A stretch of DNA of 64,000 nucleotides from CAWCQC01 sp963819905. Lineage in GTDB: Bacteria > Actinomycetota > Thermoleophilia > Gaiellales > Gaiellaceae. Location of the stretch: NCBI GenBank assembly GCA_963819905.1, contig CAWFXP010000010.1:62001-126000 (forward strand), written 5' to 3'. Made by a program: the position numbers and the translations under genes. Below are positions 1-8,092 of the stretch, piece after piece. The stretch's first letter is position 1. Each line of letters starts with the position of its first letter. Below the pieces are notes generated by a model that did no database searches, was not told the DNA's origin, and was given only the letters and a program-made list of their open reading frames with translations.

Positions 1-22
1 CGCGGGCCGGCCGTGGCCCGCG
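1..22. terminator. GC-rich hairpin downstream of the first gene
   Basis: Positions 1-8 are perfectly complementary to 15-22, giving an 8-bp all-GC stem with a 6-nt loop. It lies about 37 bp beyond the stop of the minus-strand gene at 59, so it could end that transcript. Any U tract would lie outside the window. Confidence 0.35.
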
Positions 23-58
23 CTTCCCGTCCGCCCCGGGGGATGGCGGCCTTGTTGA

Positions 59-526
59 TCAGGCAGTCGCGACGTCCCCTTCGCGACGGCGGCTCACGAG
101 GATCGCGACGCCCGCGCTGAGAAGCAGGCAGGCGATGATCGCGGCCCCGATCGCGACGTCTCCCGAGCTGGTCGAGCCGGGCGAGTCGGCGACGAGGTCG
201 CCGGGAAAGCGCCTGACGGGCGGAGAGGTCGGCTCCGACACCGGCGTTCCTTCGGTCCCGACGAACTTCTCGACCGGAAGCGGCGCCGGCGTCGGCTCGA
301 CGAACTTCTCGACGGCGAGCGGCACAGGCCTCGTCTCCACGAACTTCTCGGTCGGCAGCGCGACGATCTGCGCGGGCTGCTCGGCAGCGAGCGCGTCATG
401 CTGCGGCGGCGGCCCGAGCGTTACTGCCCCCGCTACGGGAAGGACGGTCGCGGCCGCGGCGACCACTGCGAAACCGAGGATCCAGGCGCGGATCCGGCGG
501 CGGCGCTTGTACGTCTTGGTGAACAT
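59..526 (-). CDS. Small membrane-anchored protein with three EKFV repeats, function unknown
   Basis: I do not recognise the family. The 155-aa protein starts with a basic stretch (KRRRRIR, residues 7-13), then a hydrophobic segment at about 14-36 that could be a signal anchor, a proline-rich exposed region, and a second hydrophobic segment at about 124-144 followed by RRREGD. EKFV recurs at residues 60, 73 and 86, an exact 13-residue period with alternating Pro/Val between copies. The hydrophobic segment plus short basic tail resembles a wall-sorting signal, but there is no LPXTG motif. ATG at 526 was chosen because GGGAGG sits 5 nt upstream; an in-frame GTG/TTG further up is less likely. It is divergent from the large regulator gene at 692, 165 bp away. 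The topology is inferred from hydrophobicity by eye. Confidence 0.7.
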   Translation of the reverse strand: MFTKTYKRRRRIRAWILGFAVVAAAATVLPVAGAVTLGPPPQHDALAAEQPAQIVALPTEKFVETRPVPLAVEKFVEPTPAPLPVEKFVGTEGTPVSEPTSPPVRRFPGDLVADSPGSTSSGDVAIGAAIIACLLLSAGVAILVSRRREGDVATA

Positions 527-601
527 CGTTTCCTCCCTGATTTGCCGGAGGCCCCTGCGACCCCCTCGTGCCAGGAGCGTCACGGACGCCGCTTTCGAGT
601 C

Positions 602-617
602 GCTAAGCGGGGGCTAA
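602..617 (+). promoter_or_regulatory. 11-bp-spaced direct repeat between divergent genes
   Basis: GCTAA occurs at 602-606 and again at 613-617, i.e. one helical turn apart. OmpR/SARP-type winged-helix proteins typically bind direct repeats with 11-bp spacing, and the next gene encodes such a domain, so this may be its own site. The only -10-like hexamer seen downstream is TACGTT at 664-669. This is an inference from spacing alone. Confidence 0.3.
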
Positions 618-691
618 ACCTGGCCTTTCGAATCGCGGCCGCCGCGGCCGTGCCCTTCCGTGCTACGTTCCGCGCCCAGAGCGCACTCACG

Positions 692-3600
692 ATGGACTAC
701 CGCATTCTCGGCCCGCTCCACGTGGTCGACGGCGACCGCTCGATCCCGCTCAGCGGGGCCAAGCAGCGCGCCCTGCTGGCCATGTTGCTCCTCGAGGCGA
801 ACCACGTCGTCTCGACCGACCGGCTGATCGACCGGCTCTGGGGAGACGACCCACCGGAGACCGCGACGACCGCGCTCCAGGTCTACGTCTCGCGGCTCCG
901 GACGGCCCTGGAGCCGAATCGGGCACCCGGTGACGCCGGCACCATCATCGTCACGCAGTCGCCCGGCTACGTTCTCCGAGCCGGGCCCGACGAGCTCGAC
1001 CTGGCGCGGTTCGAGCGGCTGACCGCCGAGGCGGAGAGCGCGCGGACGGCAGGCGACCAGAAGCGCGCCGCCGAGCTCCTCCGGGAAGCGGTCGGGCTCT
1101 GGCGCGGAGCGGCCCTCGCCGATCTCGCCTTCGAGCCGTTCGCGCAGCCCGAGATCGCCCGCCTCGAGGAGCTGCGGCTCCTCGCGGTCGAGGAGCGCAT
1201 CGACGCGGAGCTCGAGCTCGGCCGTCACGCGCAGCTGGTCGGCGAGCTCGAGAGCCTGGTCGTCGTCCACCCTCTGCGCGAGCGGCTGCGCTGCCTCCTC
1301 GTCATCGCCCTCTACCGCTCCGGCCGCCAGGCGGAGGCGCTCGAGGCCTTCAACGCGGCCAAGGCGACCCTCCTCGACGAGCTCGGCATCGAGCCGAGCC
1401 CGGCGCTCGCCCGGCTCGAGCGCGCAATTCTCGTCCAGGACCCCTCGCTCGACGCGCCGGCGGCTCCCGAGAGGCCCGTCCGGGAGCCGCTGGCCGCCTC
1501 CCCTGCTGCGGTGACGCAGCCGGCGGGGCCGCCGGCCGCGGTGGTGCCGCACGAGCAGCGGAAGATCGTCACCGTCGTCTTCACCGACATCGTCGAGTCG
1601 ACGATGATGGGAGAAGCGCTCGACCCCGAGCGGCTTCGCCGTGTCATGGGGCGGTACTTCGACACCGTCTCCCGGGCGCTCGAGCGGCATGGCGGGACGG
1701 TCGAGAAGTACATCGGGGACGCCGTGCTCGCGGTGTTCGGCATTCCGTTCCTGCACGAGGACGACGCGCTGCGAGCGGTTCGCGCAGCCGTCGAGGCGCG
1801 CGGAGCGCTCGAGTCGTTGAACGACGAGCTCGAGAGCGACTGGGGCGTGCGGATCGCCGTCCGCACCGGCGTCAACACCGGCGAGGTCGTCGCCGCCAAC
1901 GGCTCGCAAGGCGCGTCGTTCGCGACCGGGCGGGCGCTGAACGTCGCGGCCCGCCTCGAGCAGGCGGCTCCCGCAGGCGCCATTCTGATCGGCGAGGACA
2001 CCTATCGTCTCGTGCGGGACGCGGTCGAGGTCGAGCCGATCGAGCCGCTCGAGCTGAAGGGGCTGACCGAGGCGGTCGCCGCCTTTCGCCTGCTGGACGT
2101 CCTTCCCGACCGCCCGGGTCGCGCGCGACGGCACGACGCGCCGCTCATCGGCCGCGAGCGCGAGCTGCGGCTCCTCGACGACGCGCTCTCGCGGGCAGTC
2201 TCGGATCGCGCCTGTCACCTGTTCACCGTCCTCGGCACCGCCGGAGTCGGGAAGTCCCGTCTGGTCGAGGAGTTCACCCGTGGCCTGGGGTCGGACACGG
2301 TCGTGCTCCGCGGCCGCTGCCTCCCCTACGGGGAGGGCATCACCTTCTGGCCGCTCGCGGAGATGCTGGGCGCCGCGGCCGGCCTCGCCGAAGCGGATTC
2401 GCCGGCGGAGGCGACGCGCAAGATCGAGCTTCTGATCGAAGGCGAGCACGACTCCGCCGAGGTGGCAGCACAGCTGGCCGAGATCGTCGGGCTGGCGGAA
2501 GGCGAGATCACGGCCGCGCAGAGCTTCCTGGCGACACGGCGGTTCCTGGAGACGCTCGGGACAGCCGACCCGCTCGTGGTCGTGCTCGACGACATCCACT
2601 GGGCGGAGACGACGTTCCTCGACCTCGTCGAGCACGTCGCCGACCGGGCCCGGGAGTCGTCGATCCTGCTCCTGTGCCTCGCCCGCCCCGAGCTGTTCGA
2701 CGCCCGGCCGGGGTGGGCGGGCGGCAAGACCAACGCCACCACGATCATGCTCGAGCCGCTGTCCGAGGCCGAGTGCCGCCGGCTCGTCGAGGCCCTCTTC
2801 GGGGACGAGCTCCCCGACCCGGAGACCCGCGAGCGGATCGCCGGGGCCGCCGAGGGCAACCCGTTGTTCGTGGAGCAGCTGATCGCGCTCCTGCTCGAGG
2901 ACGGGCTCGGCGGCGAGGAGATTGCGCTTCCGCCCAGCGTTCACGTGCTGCTCGCCTCGCGGCTCGACCACCTCCCGCCCGAGGAGCGCTCGCTCCTCGA
3001 ATGCGCTGCCGTCATCGGGAAGGTGTTCGAGCCCGACGAGCTCGCGGCGCTTGCCGAGCCCGGCGGAGAGCTGCCCGAGCTGGTCGTCTCGCTTGTCCGC
3101 AAGGAGCTCGTCCGCCCGGGCCGCGCGAGCTACCCGGGGGACGAGGCCTATCGCTTCCGCCACCTCCTCATCCGCGACGCGGCCTACGAGGCGATCCCGA
3201 AGGAGCGGCGCTCGCTGCTTCACGACCGGTACGCCACCTGGCTCGAGGAGACGACCGGGGAGCGGCTTCGAGAGCTCGAGGAGATCGTCGGCTACCACCT
3301 CGAGCGCGCCTTCCGCTACCGCACGGAGCTCGGGCCGGTCGGCGCGGACGATCGCGCCCTCGCCGAGCGGGCGGCGGCCAGGCTCGCGTCGGCCGGCACC
3401 CGCGCCTTTGGGCGTCACGACACGCCCGCGGCGGTCAGCCTGCTCACCCGGGCGACCGATCTGCTGCCGGAGGACGAGCACATGCGGCTCGCGCTCCTCC
3501 CCGACCTCGCCCGCGCGCTCCTCGAGGCGGGAGAGCTTGCCCGCGCGGACGCGGTCCTCGTGGACGCGATAGCCGCCGCTGGCCTCTCGGGCGACGAGCA

Positions 3601-4618
3601 CGTGCGCTGGCAAGCGGTCATCGAGCGAGCGTCGCTGCGGTTCCAGATCGACGAGGAGGGCTCTGCGGAGGAGCTCGTCCGGGTGGCCCGCGAGGCGATC
3701 CCGGAGCTCGAGCGCCTCGACGACGCGGTCGGGCTCGCCCACGCGTGGCACCTCCTGAGCGACGCCGAGTGGAGCGCCTGCAGGTTCGGTGCGGCCGGGG
3801 AGGCGCTCGAACGCGCGCTCGGCTACGCGCGGCGGGCGGGCGCCCCGCACGTCGAGGCCGAGATCCTCGGCGGTCTGGCGGCAGCTCTCTTCTTCGGCCC
3901 CACCCCGGTGCCGGAGGCGATCGAGCGCTGCGACGGACTGCTCGGCGAGGCGCGCGGCGATCCTGGCGCCGAGCCGACCGTCCTCGTCACGCTCGCCGGG
4001 CTCCAGGCGATGGCGGGCGACCAGGACGCGGCTCGCCGGCTCTACGCGGACGGCCGCGCGATCCTCGAGGAGCTCGGCCTGCGCCTCCGTCTCGCCTGGA
4101 TCACGTACGTCGCGGGGAGCATCGAGCTCCTCGCCGGCGACCCGGTCGCCGCCGAGCGCGAGTTGCGCCGCGGGCTCGACATGCTGGAGGAGATGGGCGA
4201 GCGCGACGCCCTGCCGACGCAGGCGGCCGGGCTGGCGGAGGCGCTCTGCGACCAGTCGCGCCTCGACGAGGCAGAACGGCTGACCGAGCTGAGCGAGCAG
4301 ACCGCCGCGTCCGAGGACACCGGCTCGCAGGTGATGTGGCGCCTGACCCGGGCGCGCGTTGTCGCCCAGCGGGGTGACGGCGACGCCGCCCGTCTCCTCG
4401 CCGACGAGGCGGTCGACCTCGCGGGGTGCACCGACAGCACCGACCTGCAGGCACGTGCGTTCCATTGCCGCGGCGACGTGCTCACCCTCGCCGATGCCCC
4501 TGACGAGGCGACGAGCGCGTATCGTGAGGCGATCCGCCTGTACCGGGACAAGGGCAACACCGTGCTCGCCGGCCGCCTCGAGGCCGCCGGCGCGGACGGC
4601 GACCGCGAGGAGGATTGA
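692..4618 (+). CDS. BTAD regulator fused to class III nucleotide cyclase, AAA/STAND ATPase and TPR-like region
   Basis: A 1308-aa multidomain signalling protein. Residues 1-95 form an OmpR-type winged helix (starts MDYRILGPLHVV), about 100-245 a bacterial transcriptional activation domain (ends LLDELGIEPSPAL). A class III adenylate/guanylate cyclase domain follows at about 290-470: FTDIVEST and GDAVLAVFG carry the two metal aspartates, EKYIGD supplies a substrate-specificity lysine, and NVAARLEQ holds the transition-state Asn and Arg, so it looks catalytically complete. An ATPase domain begins at LIGRERE, with Walker A GTAGVGKS near 515-522 and Walker B LVVVLDDIHW. The last 500 or so residues are alpha-helical and repeat-like (TPR type). 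ATG 692 begins the conserved winged helix; the frame is open further upstream but without homology. It ends 1 bp before the caspase gene, so both are probably one transcript. The ligand and the effector output are not visible from sequence. Confidence 0.9.
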   Translation: MDYRILGPLHVVDGDRSIPLSGAKQRALLAMLLLEANHVVSTDRLIDRLWGDDPPETATTALQVYVSRLRTALEPNRAPGDAGTIIVTQSPGYVLRAGPDELDLARFERLTAEAESARTAGDQKRAAELLREAVGLWRGAALADLAFEPFAQPEIARLEELRLLAVEERIDAELELGRHAQLVGELESLVVVHPLRERLRCLLVIALYRSGRQAEALEAFNAAKATLLDELGIEPSPALARLERAILVQDPSLDAPAAPERPVREPLAASPAAVTQPAGPPAAVVPHEQRKIVTVVFTDIVESTMMGEALDPERLRRVMGRYFDTVSRALERHGGTVEKYIGDAVLAVFGIPFLHEDDALRAVRAAVEARGALESLNDELESDWGVRIAVRTGVNTGEVVAANGSQGASFATGRALNVAARLEQAAPAGAILIGEDTYRLVRDAVEVEPIEPLELKGLTEAVAAFRLLDVLPDRPGRARRHDAPLIGRERELRLLDDALSRAVSDRACHLFTVLGTAGVGKSRLVEEFTRGLGSDTVVLRGRCLPYGEGITFWPLAEMLGAAAGLAEADSPAEATRKIELLIEGEHDSAEVAAQLAEIVGLAEGEITAAQSFLATRRFLETLGTADPLVVVLDDIHWAETTFLDLVEHVADRARESSILLLCLARPELFDARPGWAGGKTNATTIMLEPLSEAECRRLVEALFGDELPDPETRERIAGAAEGNPLFVEQLIALLLEDGLGGEEIALPPSVHVLLASRLDHLPPEERSLLECAAVIGKVFEPDELAALAEPGGELPELVVSLVRKELVRPGRASYPGDEAYRFRHLLIRDAAYEAIPKERRSLLHDRYATWLEETTGERLRELEEIVGYHLERAFRYRTELGPVGADDRALAERAAARLASAGTRAFGRHDTPAAVSLLTRATDLLPEDEHMRLALLPDLARALLEAGELARADAVLVDAIAAAGLSGDEHVRWQAVIERASLRFQIDEEGSAEELVRVAREAIPELERLDDAVGLAHAWHLLSDAEWSACRFGAAGEALERALGYARRAGAPHVEAEILGGLAAALFFGPTPVPEAIERCDGLLGEARGDPGAEPTVLVTLAGLQAMAGDQDAARRLYADGRAILEELGLRLRLAWITYVAGSIELLAGDPVAAERELRRGLDMLEEMGERDALPTQAAGLAEALCDQSRLDEAERLTELSEQTAASEDTGSQVMWRLTRARVVAQRGDGDAARLLADEAVDLAGCTDSTDLQARAFHCRGDVLTLADAPDEATSAYREAIRLYRDKGNTVLAGRLEAAGADGDREED

Positions 4619-4619
4619 G

Positions 4620-5486
4620 ATGGCGAGGAAGGCCCTTTGTATCGGCATCGACAGCTACCGCCTGCCGGAACGGCTCGAGGCCGCGGCGGAGGGAGTGGCG
4701 CTGCGCGGCTCCGTCAACGACGCGCTGGCTTGGGCGGACGTGCTCGCCCGGGAGTACGGGTTCGACTCGGTTCACGTCCTGCTGGACGGGGCAGCGACAC
4801 GAGACGGCCTCCTGAAGGGGATCGACGAGCTCATCGGCGGCTCGCAGGAAGGCGACGTCCTCGTGATGGCGTACTCGGGCCACGGGACGTACGTCGTCGA
4901 CAAGACCACAAACGGCGACGAGCGGTACGACGAGGCGATGGTCGCCCACGACGACCTGCTGACCGACGACGACTTCGCATCGTTCCTCGACGGCCTGGAC
5001 GAGGGCGCGTGGCTCACCGTGATCTCGGACAGCTGCTTCGCCGCGGGCGTTCTCGACGTCGAATCGGAGGACACCAAGCCGAGGGGCGGCAGGCGGGCGA
5101 AGGGCTTCCGGCCGAAAGGCTTCCGGCCGAAAGGCTTCCGGCCCAAGGGCTTCCGGCCGAAGCACCTGCCTCCCGACCTCCTCGACCGCCCCGTGCTCAC
5201 CCCGCCCGATCCCGAGAAGCCCTACCCCCGGCGGCGGGTGCAGGAGGCACGGATGCGCGAGCTGCTGCTCGCCGCGGCCGGGCCCGGGCAGATCGCGTTC
5301 GACGACGACTTCGACGGCCTACCGCAGGGCGTGCTTACCCACTATGCGCTCCGGGCGCTGCGACGAGCGCGCTACGACCTGACGTACACGGAGCTCGTCA
5401 CCAGGCTCCACTCCCTGATCCCGCCCGCCTTCGACCAGGTCCCCGTGCTCGAGGGCACCGGCAAGGATCGGACCGTGTTCACCTAG
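4620..5486 (+). CDS. Caspase-like (C14/metacaspase) cysteine protease
   Basis: A 288-aa caspase-fold peptidase. The p20-like part begins ALCIGIDSY, the catalytic His88 is in YSGHG and the catalytic Cys139 in SDSCFAAG, so the dyad is intact. Residues 162-181 are four perfect copies of GFRPK, followed by a proline-rich linker and a p10-like part (RMRELLLAAAGPGQIAF, later LTHYALRAL). Metacaspases cleave after Arg or Lys, so a Lys/Arg-rich linker between p20 and p10 would be a logical self-processing site; that is inference. There is no signal peptide, so it should act in the cytoplasm. ATG 4620 follows the upstream TGA by 1 bp, giving translational coupling to the STAND/cyclase protein. Bacterial C14 proteases next to STAND ATPases often belong to regulated cell-death or defence modules. 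Confidence 0.88.
   Translation: MARKALCIGIDSYRLPERLEAAAEGVALRGSVNDALAWADVLAREYGFDSVHVLLDGAATRDGLLKGIDELIGGSQEGDVLVMAYSGHGTYVVDKTTNGDERYDEAMVAHDDLLTDDDFASFLDGLDEGAWLTVISDSCFAAGVLDVESEDTKPRGGRRAKGFRPKGFRPKGFRPKGFRPKHLPPDLLDRPVLTPPDPEKPYPRRRVQEARMRELLLAAAGPGQIAFDDDFDGLPQGVLTHYALRALRRARYDLTYTELVTRLHSLIPPAFDQVPVLEGTGKDRTVFT
5103..5162 (+). repeat. Four tandem 15-bp units encoding GFRPK
   Basis: Units at 5103-5117, 5118-5132, 5133-5147 and 5148-5162 differ only at third codon positions. The unit length is a multiple of three, so copy number can change without breaking the caspase frame. Confidence 0.95.
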
Positions 5487-5653
5487 AGGCTTGGTGCGGG
5501 TTGGGCGTGCGCCTGGGGAGCCGCCTGCACCAAGGAGCGTTGGTTGACTCGGTCGGTGGCAAGGCTGGTGGCCTTGGCGCCGACCGCGGCGACCGCGATC
5601 CGCCGTGTGCAGGCCCCCATCCAGGTGTGCGTTCAACCCGCATCAGGCCTCTA
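5484..5653 (+). ncRNA. Long stem-loop with G-U-rich stem after the caspase gene
   Basis: Positions 5484-5517 pair with 5653-5620 without interruption: 26 Watson-Crick and 8 G-U pairs when read as plus-strand RNA. After a small internal loop, 5523-5530 pairs perfectly with 5614-5607. Inside, 5551-5564 pairs with 5585-5572 with one mismatch and one wobble. The outer stem begins exactly at the TAG stop of the caspase gene and closes 17 bp before the end of the convergent Rid gene. Substitutions between the arms nearly all keep plus-strand pairing, which favours a plus-strand RNA over a decaying inverted repeat. It could be a stable 3' UTR, a terminator-like structure, a small RNA or a MITE-like insertion; I do not recognise a family. 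Confidence 0.6.
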
Positions 5654-5669
5654 ACTCGAGACGCCGTCG

Positions 5670-6065
5670 CTAGGGAGCGGGCACCCGCGCGACGGCTTCG
5701 ACCTCGATCTTGATCCCGGGAATCGCGAGCCGGCTCACCTCGACGAGGGTGCTCGCCGGTCGCGTCTCGCCGAAGAACTCCTTCCGTACCGGGTTGATCG
5801 CCGGGCGGTCGTCGACGTCCGTGAGATAGACGGTCACCTTCGCCACGTCCTCGAACCCGGCCCCGGCCGCCGCCAGGATCTCGCCGATGTTCTCGAAGAC
5901 CTTGCGGGCCTGGGCCGCGACGTCGTCCCCGCCCACGACGTTGCCGGACGGGTCGGTCGGCACGCAGCCGGAGACGAAGAGCAGATCGCCGACGCGGACG
6001 GCGTCGGTGTAGTGGCTGATCGGCTCGCCGAGCCCGGGGAGCCGGATCTCCTCGCGGTCTGTCAT
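5670..6065 (-). CDS. Rid (YjgF/YER057c/UK114) family protein
   Basis: A 131-aa single-domain protein of the Rid superfamily, whose members deaminate reactive enamine/imine intermediates or related small substrates. The family arginine is present in TRPASTLVEVSRLA, and the GIKIEVEAVA motif ends the domain. Length is typical. ATG 6065 is the only good start. It is divergent from the glycosyltransferase gene and convergent with the caspase gene. Rid subfamilies differ in substrate, and sequence alone does not settle whether this is RidA proper (detoxifying 2-aminoacrylate) or a catabolic paralogue. Confidence 0.88.
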   Translation of the reverse strand: MTDREEIRLPGLGEPISHYTDAVRVGDLLFVSGCVPTDPSGNVVGGDDVAAQARKVFENIGEILAAAGAGFEDVAKVTVYLTDVDDRPAINPVRKEFFGETRPASTLVEVSRLAIPGIKIEVEAVARVPAP

Positions 6066-6111
6066 TACGCTCCTTCCACGTTTACTGGCGCACCGTAGCG
6101 GGCACCGCCCA

Positions 6112-7668
6112 TTGGCGTTGCAGCAGCGCTCGAGCCGTGATAGAACCGTCGGGCCGCGGCGCCGTCACGTGATCCCCCTCTTGCCATCGGCCCGTCCCCA
6201 TGCGCGACGAGGACTCGTTCTCGGGATCCTCAGCGCCGTCCTCGTCTGCGCGGCCGCGTTCTTCGCGTTCGTCATGCCGCAGACGCCAGGCCGCCTCGGC
6301 AGGCCGACAGCCGGGCTGATCGACGATCTCGCGTTGTGGCGCTGGCTCGAGGATTTCCTTCCCGAGCCGAGCACGCGGACGGGCGTCGCCGTCGCCGTCC
6401 CGCTGGCCGGATGTCTCGTCTTCGCCGGCTACGCCCTCGCCGTCGCTCTCGCCTGGCGCTGGCAGGCGAGCCGGCGGGGGCTCGTCGGAATCGGAGCTGT
6501 GGCGGTCGTTCTGATGGCGATCGGCGCGCTCGCGTTCCCGAACGCGAACACCGACATCTTCAGCTACATCGCGTCGGGAAGGGTCGCGGCCGTCCACGAC
6601 GCGAACCCCTACGAGTATCCACCGGCGTCGTTCCCGAACGACCCGCTGCTCCCCTACGTCTCCGAGCAGTACAGCGGCAACCTCCCCTCGAAGCTGCCGG
6701 CGTTCATGCTCGTCAACGTCTCGCTCGCCGAGCTGCCGGGAGACGACCCCGTCGCCAACCTGCTCGCCTACCGGTTCGCGTTCCTGGCTCTCTCGATCGC
6801 GAGCCTCGTCCTGCTGGTGCTTGCGGCGCGCCGCCTTTTCCCCGGATCGGAGGCGGGCGGCCTCGTGCTCTACGGCTGGAACCCGGTGGTCGCCGCGTAC
6901 GGGCAATCCAAGACCGACGTCCTGATGGTGTTCTTCCTGCTCCTCGCCGCCTATCTCTACGCGCGCGGGCGGGAACGATCCGGCCTCGTCGCGCTCGGTC
7001 TCTCTGCACTCGTGAAGCTGATCTCGCTGCCGCTCGTCGTGCTCACGATGTGTCGCGACGCGTACCTGCGCCGCTGGCGCGCCCTCGCCGTCGGAGCAGT
7101 GATCCTCGCCGCGGTCGTAGCTCTCGTCTACCTCCCGTTCGCGGACGGGCCCGGCCTGCTCGTCGACCACCTCGGTCTGCTCGGCGCGGTCGAGTCGGCC
7201 GACGGCGTCAACCGCTCGTCGGTCGGCCCAGCCGAGCGCTTTCTCCGCGCGGCGCTCAGCGTCGGATTCGTCGTCCTCGTCCTCCTGCTCGCGACGCATC
7301 AGGACGGCTCGCCGAGCCGCCTCGTGCGCAGCTGGGCGATCGCCAGCTTGTACTTCGCGGTCTTCCTGACCACGCCGACGCTCGCCTGGTACCAACTCAT
7401 TCCGCTGGCGCTCGCGGCGGTGGCGGGCTCGGTCGCGATCGCGATCGCCATGATCGCGCTGACGTTCGGGTCTTTCCTGCTCAGCTCCTGGTACGCGGCG
7501 TCGAGCGCGGACTTCCCGCTCGGCGACCCGTTCGGCGTCCCGCGGTTGCTGGTGTACCTGCTGCCGATCGCGATCGCGGCGATCGTGCTCGTGGCGTTTC
7601 GCGACAACCTCCCCGAGCTGAAGCGGCGCAGCGGGCTTCGCCGACCCCCGCTGCGGTCCCGCCACTAG
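6112..7668 (+). CDS. Polytopic membrane glycosyltransferase (GT87/MptB-like)
   Basis: About 500 residues with 11-13 hydrophobic segments, fitting the GT-C fold that uses polyprenyl-phosphate sugars at the outer membrane face. The short acidic motif NTDIFSYIASGR followed by ANPYEYPP matches the first extracytoplasmic loop of alpha-mannosyltransferases of this class, where the Asp is catalytic. The C-terminus is basic (RDNLPELKRRSG). The start is uncertain: TTG 6112 gives 518 aa, GTG 6169 gives 499 aa and also precedes the first membrane segment; neither has a clear Shine-Dalgarno sequence. It ends 4 bp before the convergent gene at 7673. A polymannan or lipoglycan role is inferred from the family only. 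Confidence 0.75.
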   Translation: MALQQRSSRDRTVGPRRRHVIPLLPSARPHARRGLVLGILSAVLVCAAAFFAFVMPQTPGRLGRPTAGLIDDLALWRWLEDFLPEPSTRTGVAVAVPLAGCLVFAGYALAVALAWRWQASRRGLVGIGAVAVVLMAIGALAFPNANTDIFSYIASGRVAAVHDANPYEYPPASFPNDPLLPYVSEQYSGNLPSKLPAFMLVNVSLAELPGDDPVANLLAYRFAFLALSIASLVLLVLAARRLFPGSEAGGLVLYGWNPVVAAYGQSKTDVLMVFFLLLAAYLYARGRERSGLVALGLSALVKLISLPLVVLTMCRDAYLRRWRALAVGAVILAAVVALVYLPFADGPGLLVDHLGLLGAVESADGVNRSSVGPAERFLRAALSVGFVVLVLLLATHQDGSPSRLVRSWAIASLYFAVFLTTPTLAWYQLIPLALAAVAGSVAIAIAMIALTFGSFLLSSWYAASSADFPLGDPFGVPRLLVYLLPIAIAAIVLVAFRDNLPELKRRSGLRRPPLRSRH

Positions 7669-7672
7669 CGGC

Positions 7673-8008
7673 CTACGCGGCGATGCGGCGGTCCTCCCGC
7701 TCTCGGCGGGCGCGCTCGCGCTCGGTCCGTGAGCGCGCGCGGTGACGCCGCTGCCGGCTCCGCTCGCGCTGAAGCGCTGTCGCCTGCGCGACGCCGTCCC
7801 GCATCTCCTGGAGCAGCAGCCCGAGGAGCGTCGGCAGGACGCACGCCGCCCCGACCAGGAACAGGTCGTTGGAGACGGCGTTCGCGGCGAGCGCAATCAG
7901 GACGCCGGCCGCCGCGAAGAGCGCCGCCACGGGTCGCCGCAGCAAGATCCCCGGCTTCACGAGGACCAGCGTGAGCAGGACGAATGCGACGACGGCGACG
8001 ATGATCAC
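7673..8008 (-). CDS. Small two-segment membrane protein with basic charged tail
   Basis: A 111-aa protein I cannot assign. Residues 1-16 and about 28-65 are hydrophobic (IIVAVVAFVLLTLVLV, then ALFAAAGVLIALAANAV and LVGAACVLPTLLGLLL). Residues 75-108 are a highly charged Arg/Glu-rich helix (RERSRQRRHRARSRTERERARRERE), likely cytoplasmic and possibly coiled. GTG 8008 is the start. Stops of this gene and the convergent glycosyltransferase are 4 bp apart. It lies downstream of the ABC-F gene on the same strand, 84 bp away, separated by a hairpin. Confidence 0.6.
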   Translation of the reverse strand: MIIVAVVAFVLLTLVLVKPGILLRRPVAALFAAAGVLIALAANAVSNDLFLVGAACVLPTLLGLLLQEMRDGVAQATALQRERSRQRRHRARSRTERERARREREDRRIAA

Positions 8009-8056
8009 GGTGGGCTGAGATCACGCTAGAGGCCGGACCGGACGGACCACGGCCAG

Positions 8057-8073
8057 GCCCACCTCCCGTGGGC
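8057..8073 (-). terminator. Hairpin after the ABC-F gene
   Basis: GCCCAC at 8057-8062 pairs with GTGGGC at 8068-8073 around a 5-nt loop, 20 bp after the ABC-F stop. No U tract follows, so it may only attenuate or stabilise the 3' end. Confidence 0.35.
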
Positions 8074-8092
8074 GGCCCATCCTAGGGATCGC

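Noticed and set aside
614..4648. A 1344-codon open frame on the opposite strand of the regulator gene
   Set aside because: It is an antisense shadow produced by high GC codon use; it has no recognisable domain and covers a well-supported gene.
5103..5162. CRISPR-like tandem repeat
   Set aside because: Units are contiguous, have no spacers and lie within a protein-coding frame.
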